Shown: piece after piece, positions 40,443 through 49,115 of the stretch
Numbering within the stretch: position 1 is the first letter of the stretch
Layout of the letters: every line of letters starts with the position of its first letter
NCBI GenBank assembly: GCA_024707205.1
Contig: JANQAD010000001.1
Location: 1,825,979-1,889,978, forward strand
DNA: 64,000 nucleotides
Direction of reading: 5' to 3'
Source of the DNA: Demequina sp.
GTDB lineage: Bacteria > Actinomycetota > Actinomycetes > Actinomycetales > Demequinaceae
Program-made: the position numbers and the translations under genes
The notes under the pieces: generated by a model
What the model saw: only the letters and a program-made list of their open reading frames with translations
Databases searched by the model: none
Told to the model about the DNA's origin: nothing

Positions 40443-40999
40443 CGCCTGCCTCCCTTCACCTCAACGACAACGGTGATGCCGTCGTCCGCCTCGTATACGT
40501 CTTCTGGGGCGAGCCCAAACTCGCCGTGTGTTCGCGTCAAGGTGGCCACCCCGTCGGCCAGATACCGGCGCACCGTGCCGGGCTGCAAACCCAGCTCGCG
40601 CGCAATCTGGCTCGCGTTGAGGCCATCGAAGTAGCGCATGACCACGCACGTGCGCTCTCGCGGCGGCAGCGACAGCACCGCCTGGTGCAGTGCCGTTCTT
40701 GTGTCCGACGCTGTGGTCGGGTCGGGCGCACTGGCGTCGGCCTCGCGGTGGTCCGGCCGTGGGCGGGCGCTCGCACGGCGGTGACCGTCGACGAGGGCGG
40801 TCTGCATCGCGCGCTTCACGTACGCATGGGCGGCGTCGAGCGGCATGGCCCGGCGACTGCCGCGGAAGGCGCGCACGAGAGCGTCCTGGAGGAGATCGTC
40901 GGCCGCGTGGTGGTCGCCGGTGAGGACGAATGCGTACCCGTAAAGCGCCCCGCCGCGCTCGCGGACGAGCGCATCAAGGGTCTCGCTCCACGTGCTCAC
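40439..40999 (-). CDS. SigE-like ECF RNA polymerase sigma factor
   Basis: 186 residues. Region 2 (LYGYAFVLTGDHHAADDLLQDALVRAF) and region 4 (LPPRERTCVVMRYFDGL...GTVRRYLADGV). N-terminus MSTWSETLDALVRERG is shared with the fusion gene upstream (MSKWSETLEALMRDRG), showing recent duplication. Coupled by ATGA to the ectodomain protein. A diverged dispersed repeat lies at 40706-40723. Confidence 0.85.
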   Translation of the reverse strand: MSTWSETLDALVRERGGALYGYAFVLTGDHHAADDLLQDALVRAFRGSRRAMPLDAAHAYVKRAMQTALVDGHRRASARPRPDHREADASAPDPTTASDTRTALHQAVLSLPPRERTCVVMRYFDGLNASQIARELGLQPGTVRRYLADGVATLTRTHGEFGLAPEDVYEADDGITVVVEVKGGRR

Positions 41000-41078
41000 G
41001 TCGCCGACCTCCCGCCTTCGGTGATTGTCTCACCGGCTAAGACGCAGCGGAGGGCGCAAGTGTGGGGTAGAGGTGCCG

Positions 41079-42206
41079 TCAGTTTGCGGACGGGGAGGTC
41101 ATGACCGTGCCGTCGCTGACTGTGTAGGTGGCGCCGTCAGGCAGTGACACGAGCAGCTCGGTTGGGCCCGCGTCAGATCTGGGTCCAATGCGCACCTGCA
41201 GCGCGAGCTCGAATGGAGTGTCCCCGGCGATGGCGCTGCCGACCAAGGTGCTGTCGCTCGCGTTCCACGTGATCGAGCCCTCGAGTGGCGTCCCGGCGAC
41301 GAGCACAGCCAGGTCCTCGCTCGAGTTCAGTACGCCCACCTCAGTTGACGCGGAGGTCCAGGTCGTCGTCGCGGCGAGGGTAGTGTCCGTGTTGGCGACG
41401 TCCGCCGCGAGGCCATCGGAGCCGGTCGTGAGCACGCCGATGATTCCCGCGCGGTCGAGGAGCACCGGGTAGGAGTAGTTGGCGAGGCGCCAGTTCAGCG
41501 TGATGGTGCCGGCCGCGGGATCGACGCTGACCTCCGAGGTCAGCTTCAGCGCCAGTTCCGAGGTGAGCCAGACGGTGACGCAGTCCGTGGTGACTGCAGC
41601 GTCTGTGGCCGGGTCAAGGTGGGGATTCTCGTCTCCCACCTCGCACTTCAGCCCGGCCGGCCCCGGGTATTCGGAGCCGCGCGCCCTGTTGCTCGACTCG
41701 GAGATGAGGTAGGTGGCGTCGATCGTTCCCGGGGGCCTCACGATCCCGGACGGCGACGGCTCGGGCGCGGGTTCGCCAGCGATCACGCTCGCGGTGATCC
41801 ACACCGCTCCGATCGCGACCAGCACGGAAGCGGACCAGGAGAGGGCGACGTTGCGCCGATGCTTCCGGGCGCGGCGCGTTGCGGGTCCGATGGCGTCCGT
41901 CATGTCACGGCTGCCAAGCGACTCCATGCCCGCGGCGATGGCCCGGTCGACGGACTCGCTCTGAGAGGCGTCGGTCACGGCGCGCACGCGGTCTTCCGCC
42001 GACAGTGCGCGCATCTGTTCGCGCACCTCGGCGTCGGCCTGGTCTACGGTCGCGGGCCCGGCCCCGCGTCGGAAGGTGCGGTAGAGCGCCTCCTTGACGA
42101 GGTCATCCGCCGCATCGCGGCTCTCGGTGAGCGCGAACGCGTACCCGTATAGCGCGGGACCGCGATCGCGCATCAGCGCCTCAAGCGTCTCGCTCCACTT
42201 GCTCAT
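41079..42206 (-). CDS. Sigma region 2 - transmembrane - ectodomain fusion protein
   Basis: 375 residues. Residues 1-75 match sigma region 2 of the neighbouring gene (MSKWSETLEALMRDRG...LYGYAFALTESRDAADDL). Region 4 is missing; instead residues about 110-135 form a membrane segment (VALSWSASVLVAIGAVWI), followed by an extracellular beta domain similar to the 39513-40442 protein. ATG 42206 is chosen because the homology to the sigma begins there; the longer open frame upstream is unsupported. It looks like a sigma gene and its coupled partner merged into one protein. It probably cannot start transcription alone; it may bind core polymerase or the sibling sigma at the membrane (inference). Confidence 0.7.
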   Translation of the reverse strand: MSKWSETLEALMRDRGPALYGYAFALTESRDAADDLVKEALYRTFRRGAGPATVDQADAEVREQMRALSAEDRVRAVTDASQSESVDRAIAAGMESLGSRDMTDAIGPATRRARKHRRNVALSWSASVLVAIGAVWITASVIAGEPAPEPSPSGIVRPPGTIDATYLISESSNRARGSEYPGPAGLKCEVGDENPHLDPATDAAVTTDCVTVWLTSELALKLTSEVSVDPAAGTITLNWRLANYSYPVLLDRAGIIGVLTTGSDGLAADVANTDTTLAATTTWTSASTEVGVLNSSEDLAVLVAGTPLEGSITWNASDSTLVGSAIAGDTPFELALQVRIGPRSDAGPTELLVSLPDGATYTVSDGTVMTSPSAN

Positions 42207-42331
42207 TCGTGCCTCCCAAGTGTGCGAGTCTGCCATGAACCGGGCGGCGGCGGAGAAGTGTGGGTCAGAAGTTGTCCACAGCGCTTGACAGCCCAAAGCG
42301 CCCTTGTGCAATGGTGAAACCTCGACAATCC

Positions 42332-42348
42332 GATACCAGAGTGGTATC
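42332..42348. promoter_or_regulatory. Operator palindrome of the Fic/Doc module
   Basis: GATACCA-GAG-TGGTATC, perfect 7-bp arms, ending directly before the Shine-Dalgarno AAGGAGG of the antitoxin gene. Typical autoregulatory site for a toxin-antitoxin operon. Confidence 0.75.
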
Positions 42349-42362
42349 AAGGAGGTATGGCT

Positions 42363-42563
42363 ATGACACTGAGACTCGACGAGCGGCACGACGAGATGCT
42401 CGCGCGCCTTGCCGAGAAATGGGGCGTCTCCAAGAACGAGGCAGTCCTCCGCGCGGTAGAGGCGGCAGATAGTGGCACGGACCTGGACCTCGATGTTGCG
42501 TCGGCGTACGGGCGCGCAGTTTTTCAGTACAAGGACGCGCTTGACCGCCTTGGGTCTGTCTAG
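42363..42563 (+). CDS. Antitoxin, ribbon-helix-helix type
   Basis: 66 residues. N-terminal MTLRLDERHDEMLARLAEKW fits the ribbon-helix-helix (CopG-like) fold: a basic strand, then KNEAVLRAVE helix. ATG 42363 is chosen over 42357 because AAGGAGG at 42349-42355 lies 7 nt away, whereas the first ATG is only 1 nt from it. Immediately followed by the Fic/Doc toxin. Confidence 0.75.
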   Translation: MTLRLDERHDEMLARLAEKWGVSKNEAVLRAVEAADSGTDLDLDVASAYGRAVFQYKDALDRLGSV

Positions 42564-42932
42564 ATGATCCGCTATCTCGATTACCGACACATCGTCGACA
42601 TCGTGCATGCGGAGGGACTCGGTCCCATTCGAGACGCGGGACTCCTCAAGTCCGCGATAGAGCGACCGCAAACAACGCTCATGGGTGTCGACGCCTATCC
42701 ATCGCTTCACCTCAAGGCGGCCGCGCTAGCGCACTCGCTATGTCTCAACCATGCGCTCGTGGACGGCAACAAGCGCATTGCTGCAATCGGGCTCTACGTG
42801 TTCCTCGGAATCAACGGGGAGGATCTGGTGCTCACCAATGACGAACTCTTCGACCTCGTCATGGCCGTGGCCTCCGGCGAGCTGCGCGACGTTCCCGAGA
42901 TAGCGGCGAGGCTGCGTACCCAACCCAGGTGA
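42564..42932 (+). CDS. doc: Doc-like Fic-domain toxin
   Basis: 122 residues. Fic core NHALVDGNKRIA (HxFxDGNK-type) with the catalytic His; IRDAGLLKSAIERPQ upstream matches the Doc subfamily, which phosphorylates EF-Tu. It starts on the base after the antitoxin stop. A diverged dispersed repeat (42934-42944) follows its stop. Confidence 0.85.
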   Translation: MIRYLDYRHIVDIVHAEGLGPIRDAGLLKSAIERPQTTLMGVDAYPSLHLKAAALAHSLCLNHALVDGNKRIAAIGLYVFLGINGEDLVLTNDELFDLVMAVASGELRDVPEIAARLRTQPR

Positions 42933-42979
42933 GCGTCGGGCCGTATCGCGCACGCGAAACCTGTGCCAGAATGAAACCG

Positions 42980-43006
42980 ATGTTTACGTCGATCATCATT
43001 CCGTAG
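42980..43006 (+). CDS. cimA leader peptide (Ile-rich)
   Basis: Short open frame MFTSIIIP with three consecutive Ile codons (ATC ATC ATT). ATG 42971 would extend it in frame to MKPMFTSIIIP. CAGAAT at 42967-42972 lies 7 nt before ATG 42980, suggesting a leaderless start. Its stop codon overlaps the first attenuator hairpin. Confidence 0.75.
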   Translation: MFTSIIIP

Positions 43007-43059
43007 CGCGTCGGTCACCCCCCGACGCGCAGCCTCCCGCACCCATGGGAGGCTTTTTT
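43006..43059 (+). terminator. cimA transcription attenuator
   Basis: Hairpin 1: GCGCGTCGG (43006-43014) with CCGACGCGC (43022-43030). Hairpin 2: GCCTCCC (43032-43038) with GGGAGGC (43047-43053), followed at once by TTTTTT (43054-43059), a perfect intrinsic terminator. Placed directly after the Ile-rich leader peptide, it should terminate when isoleucine is abundant. Confidence 0.85.
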
Positions 43060-43097
43060 GTTGGGAAATGGCCGCGCACAACCAGAAGGAGTCACCG

Positions 43098-44699
43098 ATG
43101 TCCGATCTCACAGTTGAGGTCTACGACACCACGCTGCGCGACGGCGCGCAGCAGGAGGGCATGAACCTGTCCGTTGCGGACAAGATGGCGATTGCGCCCC
43201 TTCTTGATGAGCTCGGCGTGGGCATCATCGAGGGCGGCTGGCCCGGCGCCGTGCCCAAGGACACCGAGTTCTTTGCCCTGGTAAACAAGGAACTGAAGTT
43301 CACCAACGCGCAGTTCGCGGCGTTCGGCATGACGCGCCGCGCGGGCTCCACGGCTGCGGCGGACCCCCAAGTGCGCGCGCTGCTGGACTCCGAGGCGCCC
43401 ATCATCACCCTCGTGGCCAAGAGCGACATCCGGCACGCCGAGCGTGCGCTGCGCGTCAGCGGCGACGAGAACCTCGCGATGATCGAGGAGACCGTCGCGT
43501 TCCTGGCCGGAGAGGGGCGGCGCGTCGTCCTCGACGCCGAGCACTTCTTCGACGGCTACCGCTTTGACCCCGAGTACGCCGTCCGCGCGCTCCTCGCGGC
43601 GGAAGCGGGCGGGGCGTCCACGCTGTGCCTCTGTGACACGAACGGCGGCATGCTGCCCGACGACGTGGCCGGGATCGTCGCGGCCGTGCGGGGGCGGACG
43701 TCGGTTCAGCTGGGCATGCACGCGCACAACGATTCCGGCTGCGCTGTGGCGAACTCGATGGCGGCGGTTTCTGCGGGGGCCACGCATGTCCAGGGCTGCG
43801 TCAACGGCTACGGCGAGCGCACGGGCAACGCGGACCTCGTCGCGATCGTCGCGAACCTCGAGCTCAAGCGCGGCGCCGTGGCGCTGAAGGGCAACGGGCT
43901 CGCCGAGTCCACACGCATCGCCCACGCGATCTCCGAGATCACCAACATCGCGCCGTTCGCGCGCCAGCCCTACGTGGGCGCGTCGGCGTTCGCACACAAG
44001 GCGGGCATCCACGCGTCGGCCATCAAGGTAGACCCGGACCTCTATCAGCACACCCAGCCCGAATACGTGGGCAACGACATGCGCATGCTCGTCTCCGAGA
44101 TGGCGGGCCGCGCGTCGATCGAGCTCAAAGGCAAGGAACTGGGCTTTGACCTCAGCGGCCAGACGGAGCTGCTCGGTCGCGTCACCGAGCGTGTCAAGAA
44201 CGCGGAGGCGCAGGGCTACACGTACGACGCGGCCGACGCGTCGTTCGAGCTGCTGCTGCGCTGGGAACTCGGACAGGCGCCCAAGTACTGGGACGTGGAG
44301 ACGTGGCGCGTGCGCGTCTCGTCCACGCCGGGCGATCCCCGCAACGCCGACGCGGAGGCCGTCATCAAGCTTCACGCCGGTGGGGGAGAGCGCGTTGTCA
44401 CCGTGGGCGAGGGCAACGGGCCGGTCAACGCATTGGACCACGCGCTACGCGTGGCGCTCGAGTCCGTCTACCCGGAGATCGCGCGGTTCGAGCTCGTCGA
44501 CTTCAAGGTGCGCATCATGGACGCGTCCCACGGCACCGACGCGGTGACGCGGGTGCTCATCACCACGGTCGATTCCGAGACCGGCCTGTCGTGGCGCACC
44601 GTTGGAGTCGGCCCGAACATCATCGAGGCGTCGTGGGAGGCCCTCACCGATGCGCTGTTCTATGGACTGCTCAAGCTGGACGTGACGCCCAACCCGTAG
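43098..44699 (+). CDS. cimA: (R)-Citramalate synthase
   Basis: Condenses acetyl-CoA with pyruvate to citramalate, providing 2-ketobutyrate for isoleucine without threonine. 533 residues: TLRDGAQQEGMNLSVADK, HAHNDSGCAVANSMAA with metal-binding His, and a C-terminal LeuA-type allosteric domain from about residue 400. The length and QEGMN motif separate it from LeuA. ATG 43098 is preceded by AGAAGGAG. Control by the leader peptide and attenuator at 42980-43059 fits isoleucine regulation. Confidence 0.93.
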   Translation: MSDLTVEVYDTTLRDGAQQEGMNLSVADKMAIAPLLDELGVGIIEGGWPGAVPKDTEFFALVNKELKFTNAQFAAFGMTRRAGSTAAADPQVRALLDSEAPIITLVAKSDIRHAERALRVSGDENLAMIEETVAFLAGEGRRVVLDAEHFFDGYRFDPEYAVRALLAAEAGGASTLCLCDTNGGMLPDDVAGIVAAVRGRTSVQLGMHAHNDSGCAVANSMAAVSAGATHVQGCVNGYGERTGNADLVAIVANLELKRGAVALKGNGLAESTRIAHAISEITNIAPFARQPYVGASAFAHKAGIHASAIKVDPDLYQHTQPEYVGNDMRMLVSEMAGRASIELKGKELGFDLSGQTELLGRVTERVKNAEAQGYTYDAADASFELLLRWELGQAPKYWDVETWRVRVSSTPGDPRNADAEAVIKLHAGGGERVVTVGEGNGPVNALDHALRVALESVYPEIARFELVDFKVRIMDASHGTDAVTRVLITTVDSETGLSWRTVGVGPNIIEASWEALTDALFYGLLKLDVTPNP

Positions 44700-44719
44700 A
44701 CAGCGTCGGGCCTAGGCGC

Positions 44720-45430
44720 CTAGACCGCGGTGCCCACCAGGCTGCCGATGCCGTAGGTGATCGCCATCGCGAGCGCGCCGCCGACGACGTTGCGCAGCAC
44801 GCCGATGCGGCGCTTGGAGCGGCCGAGCCGCGCGGAGATGAAACCGGTCGCGGCGAGCGCCACGACGACGATCGCGAAGGTCGCGGCGATGCGCGCGGCG
44901 TCCGGCGCCAGCAGCATCGTGAGGAGCGGGAACAGCCCGCCGGTGGTGAAGGCGATGAAGCTTGCGATGCCGGCCGACCACGGGTTGACGATGTCGTCCG
45001 GGTCGATGCCGAGGTGCATCTTGGCGTGAATCGCGACCGGGTCGTGGTCGTGCTGCTCGGTGGCCGCACGCCGGGCAGTGTCCTCGGACATGCCCGTCTC
45101 CATGTTGAGGCGCACGAGCTGCTCGAGCTCCCAGTCGGGCCGCGTCTCCTGCCACAGCTGCTCGCGCTTGAGCTGCGCGCGCTCGGCGTCACGCTGGCTC
45201 GAGACCGAGACATACTCGCCGATGCCCATGCTCAGCGCACCGGCCGCAATTCCCGCGATACCTGCGGTGACGATGATGCCTTGAGGGGGGTTCGCAGCCG
45301 CGACGCCGACGAGCAGCGCGGCCACAGAGACCACGCCGTCGTTCGCACCCAGCACACCGGCGCGCAGCCAGTTGAGGCGCGCCGAGAGGTTTTCTTCCTC
45401 GAGGTGCTCCTCGAATTCTTCCTCCACCAT
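44720..45430 (-). CDS. VIT1/CCC1-family transporter
   Basis: 236 residues. GVLGANDGVVSVAALLVGVA in the first membrane segment and five hydrophobic segments overall, with an acidic/His cytosolic loop (EQHDHDP), the plan of vacuolar iron/manganese transporter homologs. Bacterial members are thought to move Fe2+ or Mn2+. ATG 45430 lies 6 nt after TACCCT. Confidence 0.85.
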   Translation of the reverse strand: MVEEEFEEHLEEENLSARLNWLRAGVLGANDGVVSVAALLVGVAAANPPQGIIVTAGIAGIAAGALSMGIGEYVSVSSQRDAERAQLKREQLWQETRPDWELEQLVRLNMETGMSEDTARRAATEQHDHDPVAIHAKMHLGIDPDDIVNPWSAGIASFIAFTTGGLFPLLTMLLAPDAARIAATFAIVVVALAATGFISARLGRSKRRIGVLRNVVGGALAMAITYGIGSLVGTAV

Positions 45431-45502
45431 GCGTTCAGGGTAGGGAAGCGCTCGCGGGCGGCGCTAGGAAGGTAAGCCTGTCTTCGGAGGGCCGAACTTT
45501 CG

Positions 45503-45841
45503 CTATGCCTGGAAGGCTCGGACCTCTATCGGCAGCCCGACGGCGCGGCTGGCTTGGGCGGCCCAGTCCTGTGCGGCCTCTGGAGAGTCCGCGCGAAGGA
45601 TCCAGAAGCCGCCCATGGCCTCACGGGTCTCGAGGTACGGGCCCTCGGTGACGAGCGGCGGATCGCCGGCGGTCACCACGCGGGCAGCGCCCGCAAACTC
45701 GAGGCCGTTGGTCCAGACGAGGGCGTCCTGTGCGCGCATCCGGTCATTCAGCGCGCCAACGCGCGCCATGATCTCGTCGATGTTGTCGGGCACGGCGCTC
45801 GGGTCCTGCACGTAGTACATCGCGAGCATGTAGTCGGTCAT
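45503..45841 (-). CDS. YCII-related domain protein
   Basis: 112 residues. TDYMLAMYY at the N-terminus and the conserved DGPYLETREAMGGFWIL-like segment (here EGPYLETREAMGGFWIL) mark the YCII/DGPF fold, a small ferredoxin-like domain of unknown enzymatic role. Preceded by AAGGGAG. Confidence 0.82.
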   Translation of the reverse strand: MTDYMLAMYYVQDPSAVPDNIDEIMARVGALNDRMRAQDALVWTNGLEFAGAARVVTAGDPPLVTEGPYLETREAMGGFWILRADSPEAAQDWAAQASRAVGLPIEVRAFQA

Positions 45842-45932
45842 GGTCTCTCCCTTCTGGCAACTCTACGAACGGCCGCGCGCGATTTCGACAGGGTAGCCGC
45901 GACGATCCCCGCGACCTACTCAAGGTGCGCGA

Positions 45933-46640
45933 CTACGCCCGGTGTCCCATCACCGCGGTGCCTACTCGCACGATGGTCGCACCCTCCGCGATGGCCCACT
46001 CGAGGTCGTTGGACATGCCCATCGACAGCTCCCACGCGGAGCTCAGCGGCACGGACCCGCGCTCCGAACGAATAAGCGCCTGATCCCGCAGTTCGCGCAG
46101 TCGCGCGTATCCCTCCCGCACGGGCGCCTCCTCTCGCGAGTTGAGCCCGATCGTCATGAAGCCCGTCACCGTCAGCGCTGGTAAACCCTGCACTGCCGAC
46201 GCGAGGTCCAGGGCCTCGCCCGGCGCGACCCCGGCCTTGCCCGCCTCGCCGGAGACGTTTACCTGGATCATCACATCGAGCTCGCGTTCCGCCTCAAGGC
46301 AAAGCCGAGACAGCCGCTCCGCAAGGGCGAGCGAGTCCACGGTCTGCACGCACCGCGCGTATCTCACCGCGATTGCCGCCTTGTTGCGCTGCAACTGCCC
46401 AATGACGTGAATGCGCGCCCCCGCCGCTTCAAGCGTCGGCCCCTTCTCGGCGAGTTCCTGCATCCGACTCTCGCCAACCAAAGTGCCACCCGCGCGCACG
46501 ACGGCGGCCACAGCGTCGGGCCCCCAGAACTTGGTGGCCACGAGCAGGCGAACCCCGGCGCCGGCGCGGCCGCAGCTGGCCTCGGCCGCGTGGATGCGCG
46601 CCTTGACCTCCGTCAGACGGGCGGCGTAGTCCCAGCTCAT
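45933..46640 (-). CDS. yggS: YggS/PROSC-type pyridoxal phosphate homeostasis protein
   Basis: 235 residues. LLVATKFWGPD with the PLP Lys, GESRMQELAEK, HVIGQLQRNK and LSMGMSNDLEWAIAEGATIVR form the expected order for a PLP-binding TIM barrel that controls free vitamin B6 levels. Its start follows the ybaK stop directly (TGA then ATG). An exact dispersed repeat lies inside, around codon 40. Confidence 0.93.
   Translation of the reverse strand: MSWDYAARLTEVKARIHAAEASCGRAGAGVRLLVATKFWGPDAVAAVVRAGGTLVGESRMQELAEKGPTLEAAGARIHVIGQLQRNKAAIAVRYARCVQTVDSLALAERLSRLCLEAERELDVMIQVNVSGEAGKAGVAPGEALDLASAVQGLPALTVTGFMTIGLNSREEAPVREGYARLRELRDQALIRSERGSVPLSSAWELSMGMSNDLEWAIAEGATIVRVGTAVMGHRA
46507..46522 (+). 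repeat. Dispersed 16-bp repeat, exact copy 7
   Basis: GCCACAGCGTCGGGCC inside yggS, where it encodes GPDAVA on the minus strand. Confidence 0.8.
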
Positions 46641-47138
46641 TCAGGCGTCCTTCGCGATGGGGGCGATGATGGCGCCGGTGACGCGCACCAGGTCCGCGGC
46701 GGCGAGGCCGATGTCCAGGCCGCGTCGGCCGCCGCTGACGTAGATCACGTCGTACAGCTCGGCGGTCTCGTCGAGCGCGGTGGGCAGGGCGCGGCGCTGG
46801 CCGATGGGGGAGATGCCCCCGACCACGTACCCGCTGGACCGCTCGGCGTCGGCAGGGGGCGCCATCTCCGCGCGCTTACCACCGAACGCCGCAGCGAGGG
46901 CCTTGAGGTCCAGCATGCCGCTCACAGGCACAATCCCCACGCTCAGGTGGCCGTCGACGTAAGCGCACAGGGTCTTGAAGACCTGATCGGCGTCAACGCC
47001 GATCGCCGCGGCGGCCTCGAGTCCGTAGCCCAGGTCGCTGCTTGGATCGTGGTCGTAGGGGTGCAGCGTGTGCGCGATGCCGGCCTCGACCAGGGCGTGA
47101 ACGGCGGGAGTCGCCCCCACGTCGTGCTTCTTGGCCAT
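46641..47138 (-). CDS. ybaK: Cys-tRNA(Pro)/Cys-tRNA(Cys) deacylase YbaK
   Basis: 165 residues. Trans-editing deacylase of the YbaK/ProX fold: [11 protein letters not shown] near residue 55 and [14 protein letters not shown] further on. Removes mischarged amino acid from tRNA-Pro. ATG 47138 replaces a longer start that would run into the divergent rnhA gene. Translated just ahead of yggS. Confidence 0.92.
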   Translation of the reverse strand: MAKKHDVGATPAVHALVEAGIAHTLHPYDHDPSSDLGYGLEAAAAIGVDADQVFKTLCAYVDGHLSVGIVPVSGMLDLKALAAAFGGKRAEMAPPADAERSSGYVVGGISPIGQRRALPTALDETAELYDVIYVSGGRRGLDIGLAAADLVRVTGAIIAPIAKDA

Positions 47139-47178
47139 GCGCCCATTGTTCCGGATGCTCGTCACGTACAGTTGCGCC

Positions 47179-47625
47179 GTGCCCGAAGCGATGCCGACCG
47201 TCGAGATGTGGACCGACGGGGCGTGCAAAGGCAACCCCGGAGTGGGCGGGTGGGGCACCTGGATGCGCTACGGCGATCACGAGCGTGAATTGTGTGGCGG
47301 CGAGAAGGTCACCACGAACAACCGGATGGAGCTCACGGCGGTCATCGAGGGGCTGCGCGCTCTCACCAAGCCGTGCGAGGTGACGCTGCACGTGGACTCC
47401 ACCTACGTCATGAACGGCGCCACCAAGTGGATCCACGGGTGGAAGCGAAACGGCTGGCGCACGGCGGACAAGAAGCCCGTCAAGAATGGCGAGCTGTGGC
47501 AAGAACTGGATGCGCAGATGGCGCGGCACCAGATCAACTGGGTGTGGGTCAAGGGTCACGCGGGGGACCCGGGCAACGAGCGAGCGGACGCGCTCGCGAA
47601 CGCGGGAGTCCTCAAGGCGTTGTGA
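47179..47625 (+). CDS. rnhA: Ribonuclease HI
   Basis: 148 residues. Degrades the RNA strand of RNA-DNA hybrids. Catalytic DEDD set: [11 protein letters not shown] (Asp 10), NNRMELTAV (Glu), LHVDSTYV (Asp) and [10 protein letters not shown] (Asp). GTG 47179 is preferred over ATG 47131 because TACAGT (47167-47172) ends exactly 6 nt before it, and the longer version adds 16 residues not typical of the family. Confidence 0.95.
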   Translation: MPEAMPTVEMWTDGACKGNPGVGGWGTWMRYGDHERELCGGEKVTTNNRMELTAVIEGLRALTKPCEVTLHVDSTYVMNGATKWIHGWKRNGWRTADKKPVKNGELWQELDAQMARHQINWVWVKGHAGDPGNERADALANAGVLKAL

Positions 47626-47652
47626 CACCCGACGGCGGGCTACAGTTCACGC

Positions 47653-49058
47653 GTGACGCTTGAGATCGTGAACCCCGCCAACGGCGCCCTGCTGGCGACG
47701 GTGCCCATCACCACCGCAGACGAGGTCGCCGAGCACGCGCGTGACGCGGCGGCCGTGTTCGCATCCGGCGTGTGGTCCGGGCTGGCGCCGCGGAGCGCGC
47801 GGCCGCGCTCCACGCGCTCGCGGACCTCATGGAGCGCGACGCTTCGCTCCTCGCGAGGCTGGATTCCGAGGACGCGGGAAAGCCCATCACCGAGTGCGTC
47901 GAAGGCGACATCCCCAGCGCGATCGAGTCGATCCGCTACTTCGCGGAATGCGCCGACAAGCTCTACGGCGCCGTCGCTCCCGCGCCCGCAAACGTGCTCG
48001 CCTTCACCCAGCGCGAGCCGTTCGGCGTCGTAGCCGCGATCCTGCCCTGGAACTACCCGCTCGCAATGGCGGCGTGGAAGATCGGCCCAGCCTTGGCGTC
48101 GGGCAATTGCCTCATTCTCAAGCCGGCCGACGCCACCCCCAGGTCAGCGCTCCACGTCGCCTCGCTCGCGGAGGAGGCGGGCATTCCGGCCGGAGTCCTG
48201 CGCGTCCTCCCTGGCACCGGGCCGATTACGGGTGCGGCGCTGGCGTCAGATCCCGTCATTGGGGCTTTGTCTTTCACCGGATCCACGCGCACGGGCCGGA
48301 CCATTCTGAAGGCCGCGGCCGACTCGAACCTCAAACGCGTGAGCCTCGAGATGGGGGGCAAGAGCCCGCAGATCGTATTCGCGGATGGGCTCGAGTTTGG
48401 TGACACGCTCATCGACGGGCTTGTCACCGCGGCGTTCATGACGCAGGGGCAGAACTGCACCGCGGGCTCGCGGATCCTGGTCCACGAGTCCATCCACGAC
48501 GAGGTCGTGGCGCGCTTCGCGAAGGCGGCGTCGGCGCTCAAGGTGGGGGACCCGTCGGACCCTGAGACGCAGATTGGGCCGATCATCAACGACGCCGCCG
48601 CGGACCGGATTCTGGCGGCGGTGCGCGCGGCGGTCGATGCGGGCGCGGTCGTGGCGACCGGTGGCCGCGAGGTCGACGTGCTGCCCGGCGGCCGGTACAT
48701 CGCCCCCACGATCCTCACGGACATTCCCGCCGGCGACCCCATCATCACCACCGAACTCTTTGGCCCGGTGACGATCGTCCAGAAGTTCTCCACGCGCGAG
48801 GAGGCAATCGAGATGGCGAACGTCGTCGACTACGGCCTCGCGGCGTCGGTGTACACGAAGAACATCGATGACGCGCTCGCGACAGCGCGCGGCGTGCAGG
48901 CGGGCGTGGTGTCTGTTGGCAACTACTCGGAGGGAGACCTCAGTTCGCCGTTCGGAGGGTGGAAGCAGTCCGGCTTCGGCGGCGTGGAGAAGTCGTTGCG
49001 GGCCTTCGAGCAGTGGACCCGCGACAAGGCGATCTGGATCGAGCTGCAGGGTCAGTAG
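47653..49058 (+). CDS. NAD-dependent aldehyde dehydrogenase, frameshifted
   Basis: 468 residues after repair. FTGSTRTG (NAD loop), LEMGGKSPQIVF with the general-base Glu, QGQNCTAGSR with the catalytic Cys and SPFGGWKQSGFGG near the C-terminus. The substrate class is uncertain; the sequence resembles broad betaine/amino-aldehyde and aromatic aldehyde dehydrogenases. One base, probably a C, is missing at about 47786-47789; with it WSGLAPAERAAALHALADL reads through. GTG 47653 lies 6 nt after TACAGT (47641-47646). Confidence 0.88.
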
Positions 49059-49115
49059 GAGTCTCACGCCTGTCCGACACAACGGACGACGGCCCGTTTC
49101 AGCCCCGGGATCGGC

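Noticed and set aside
41079-42710. Full 543-codon version of the sigma-ectodomain fusion
   Set aside because: Residues before ATG 42206 have no similarity to sigma factors and overlap the Fic/Doc promoter.
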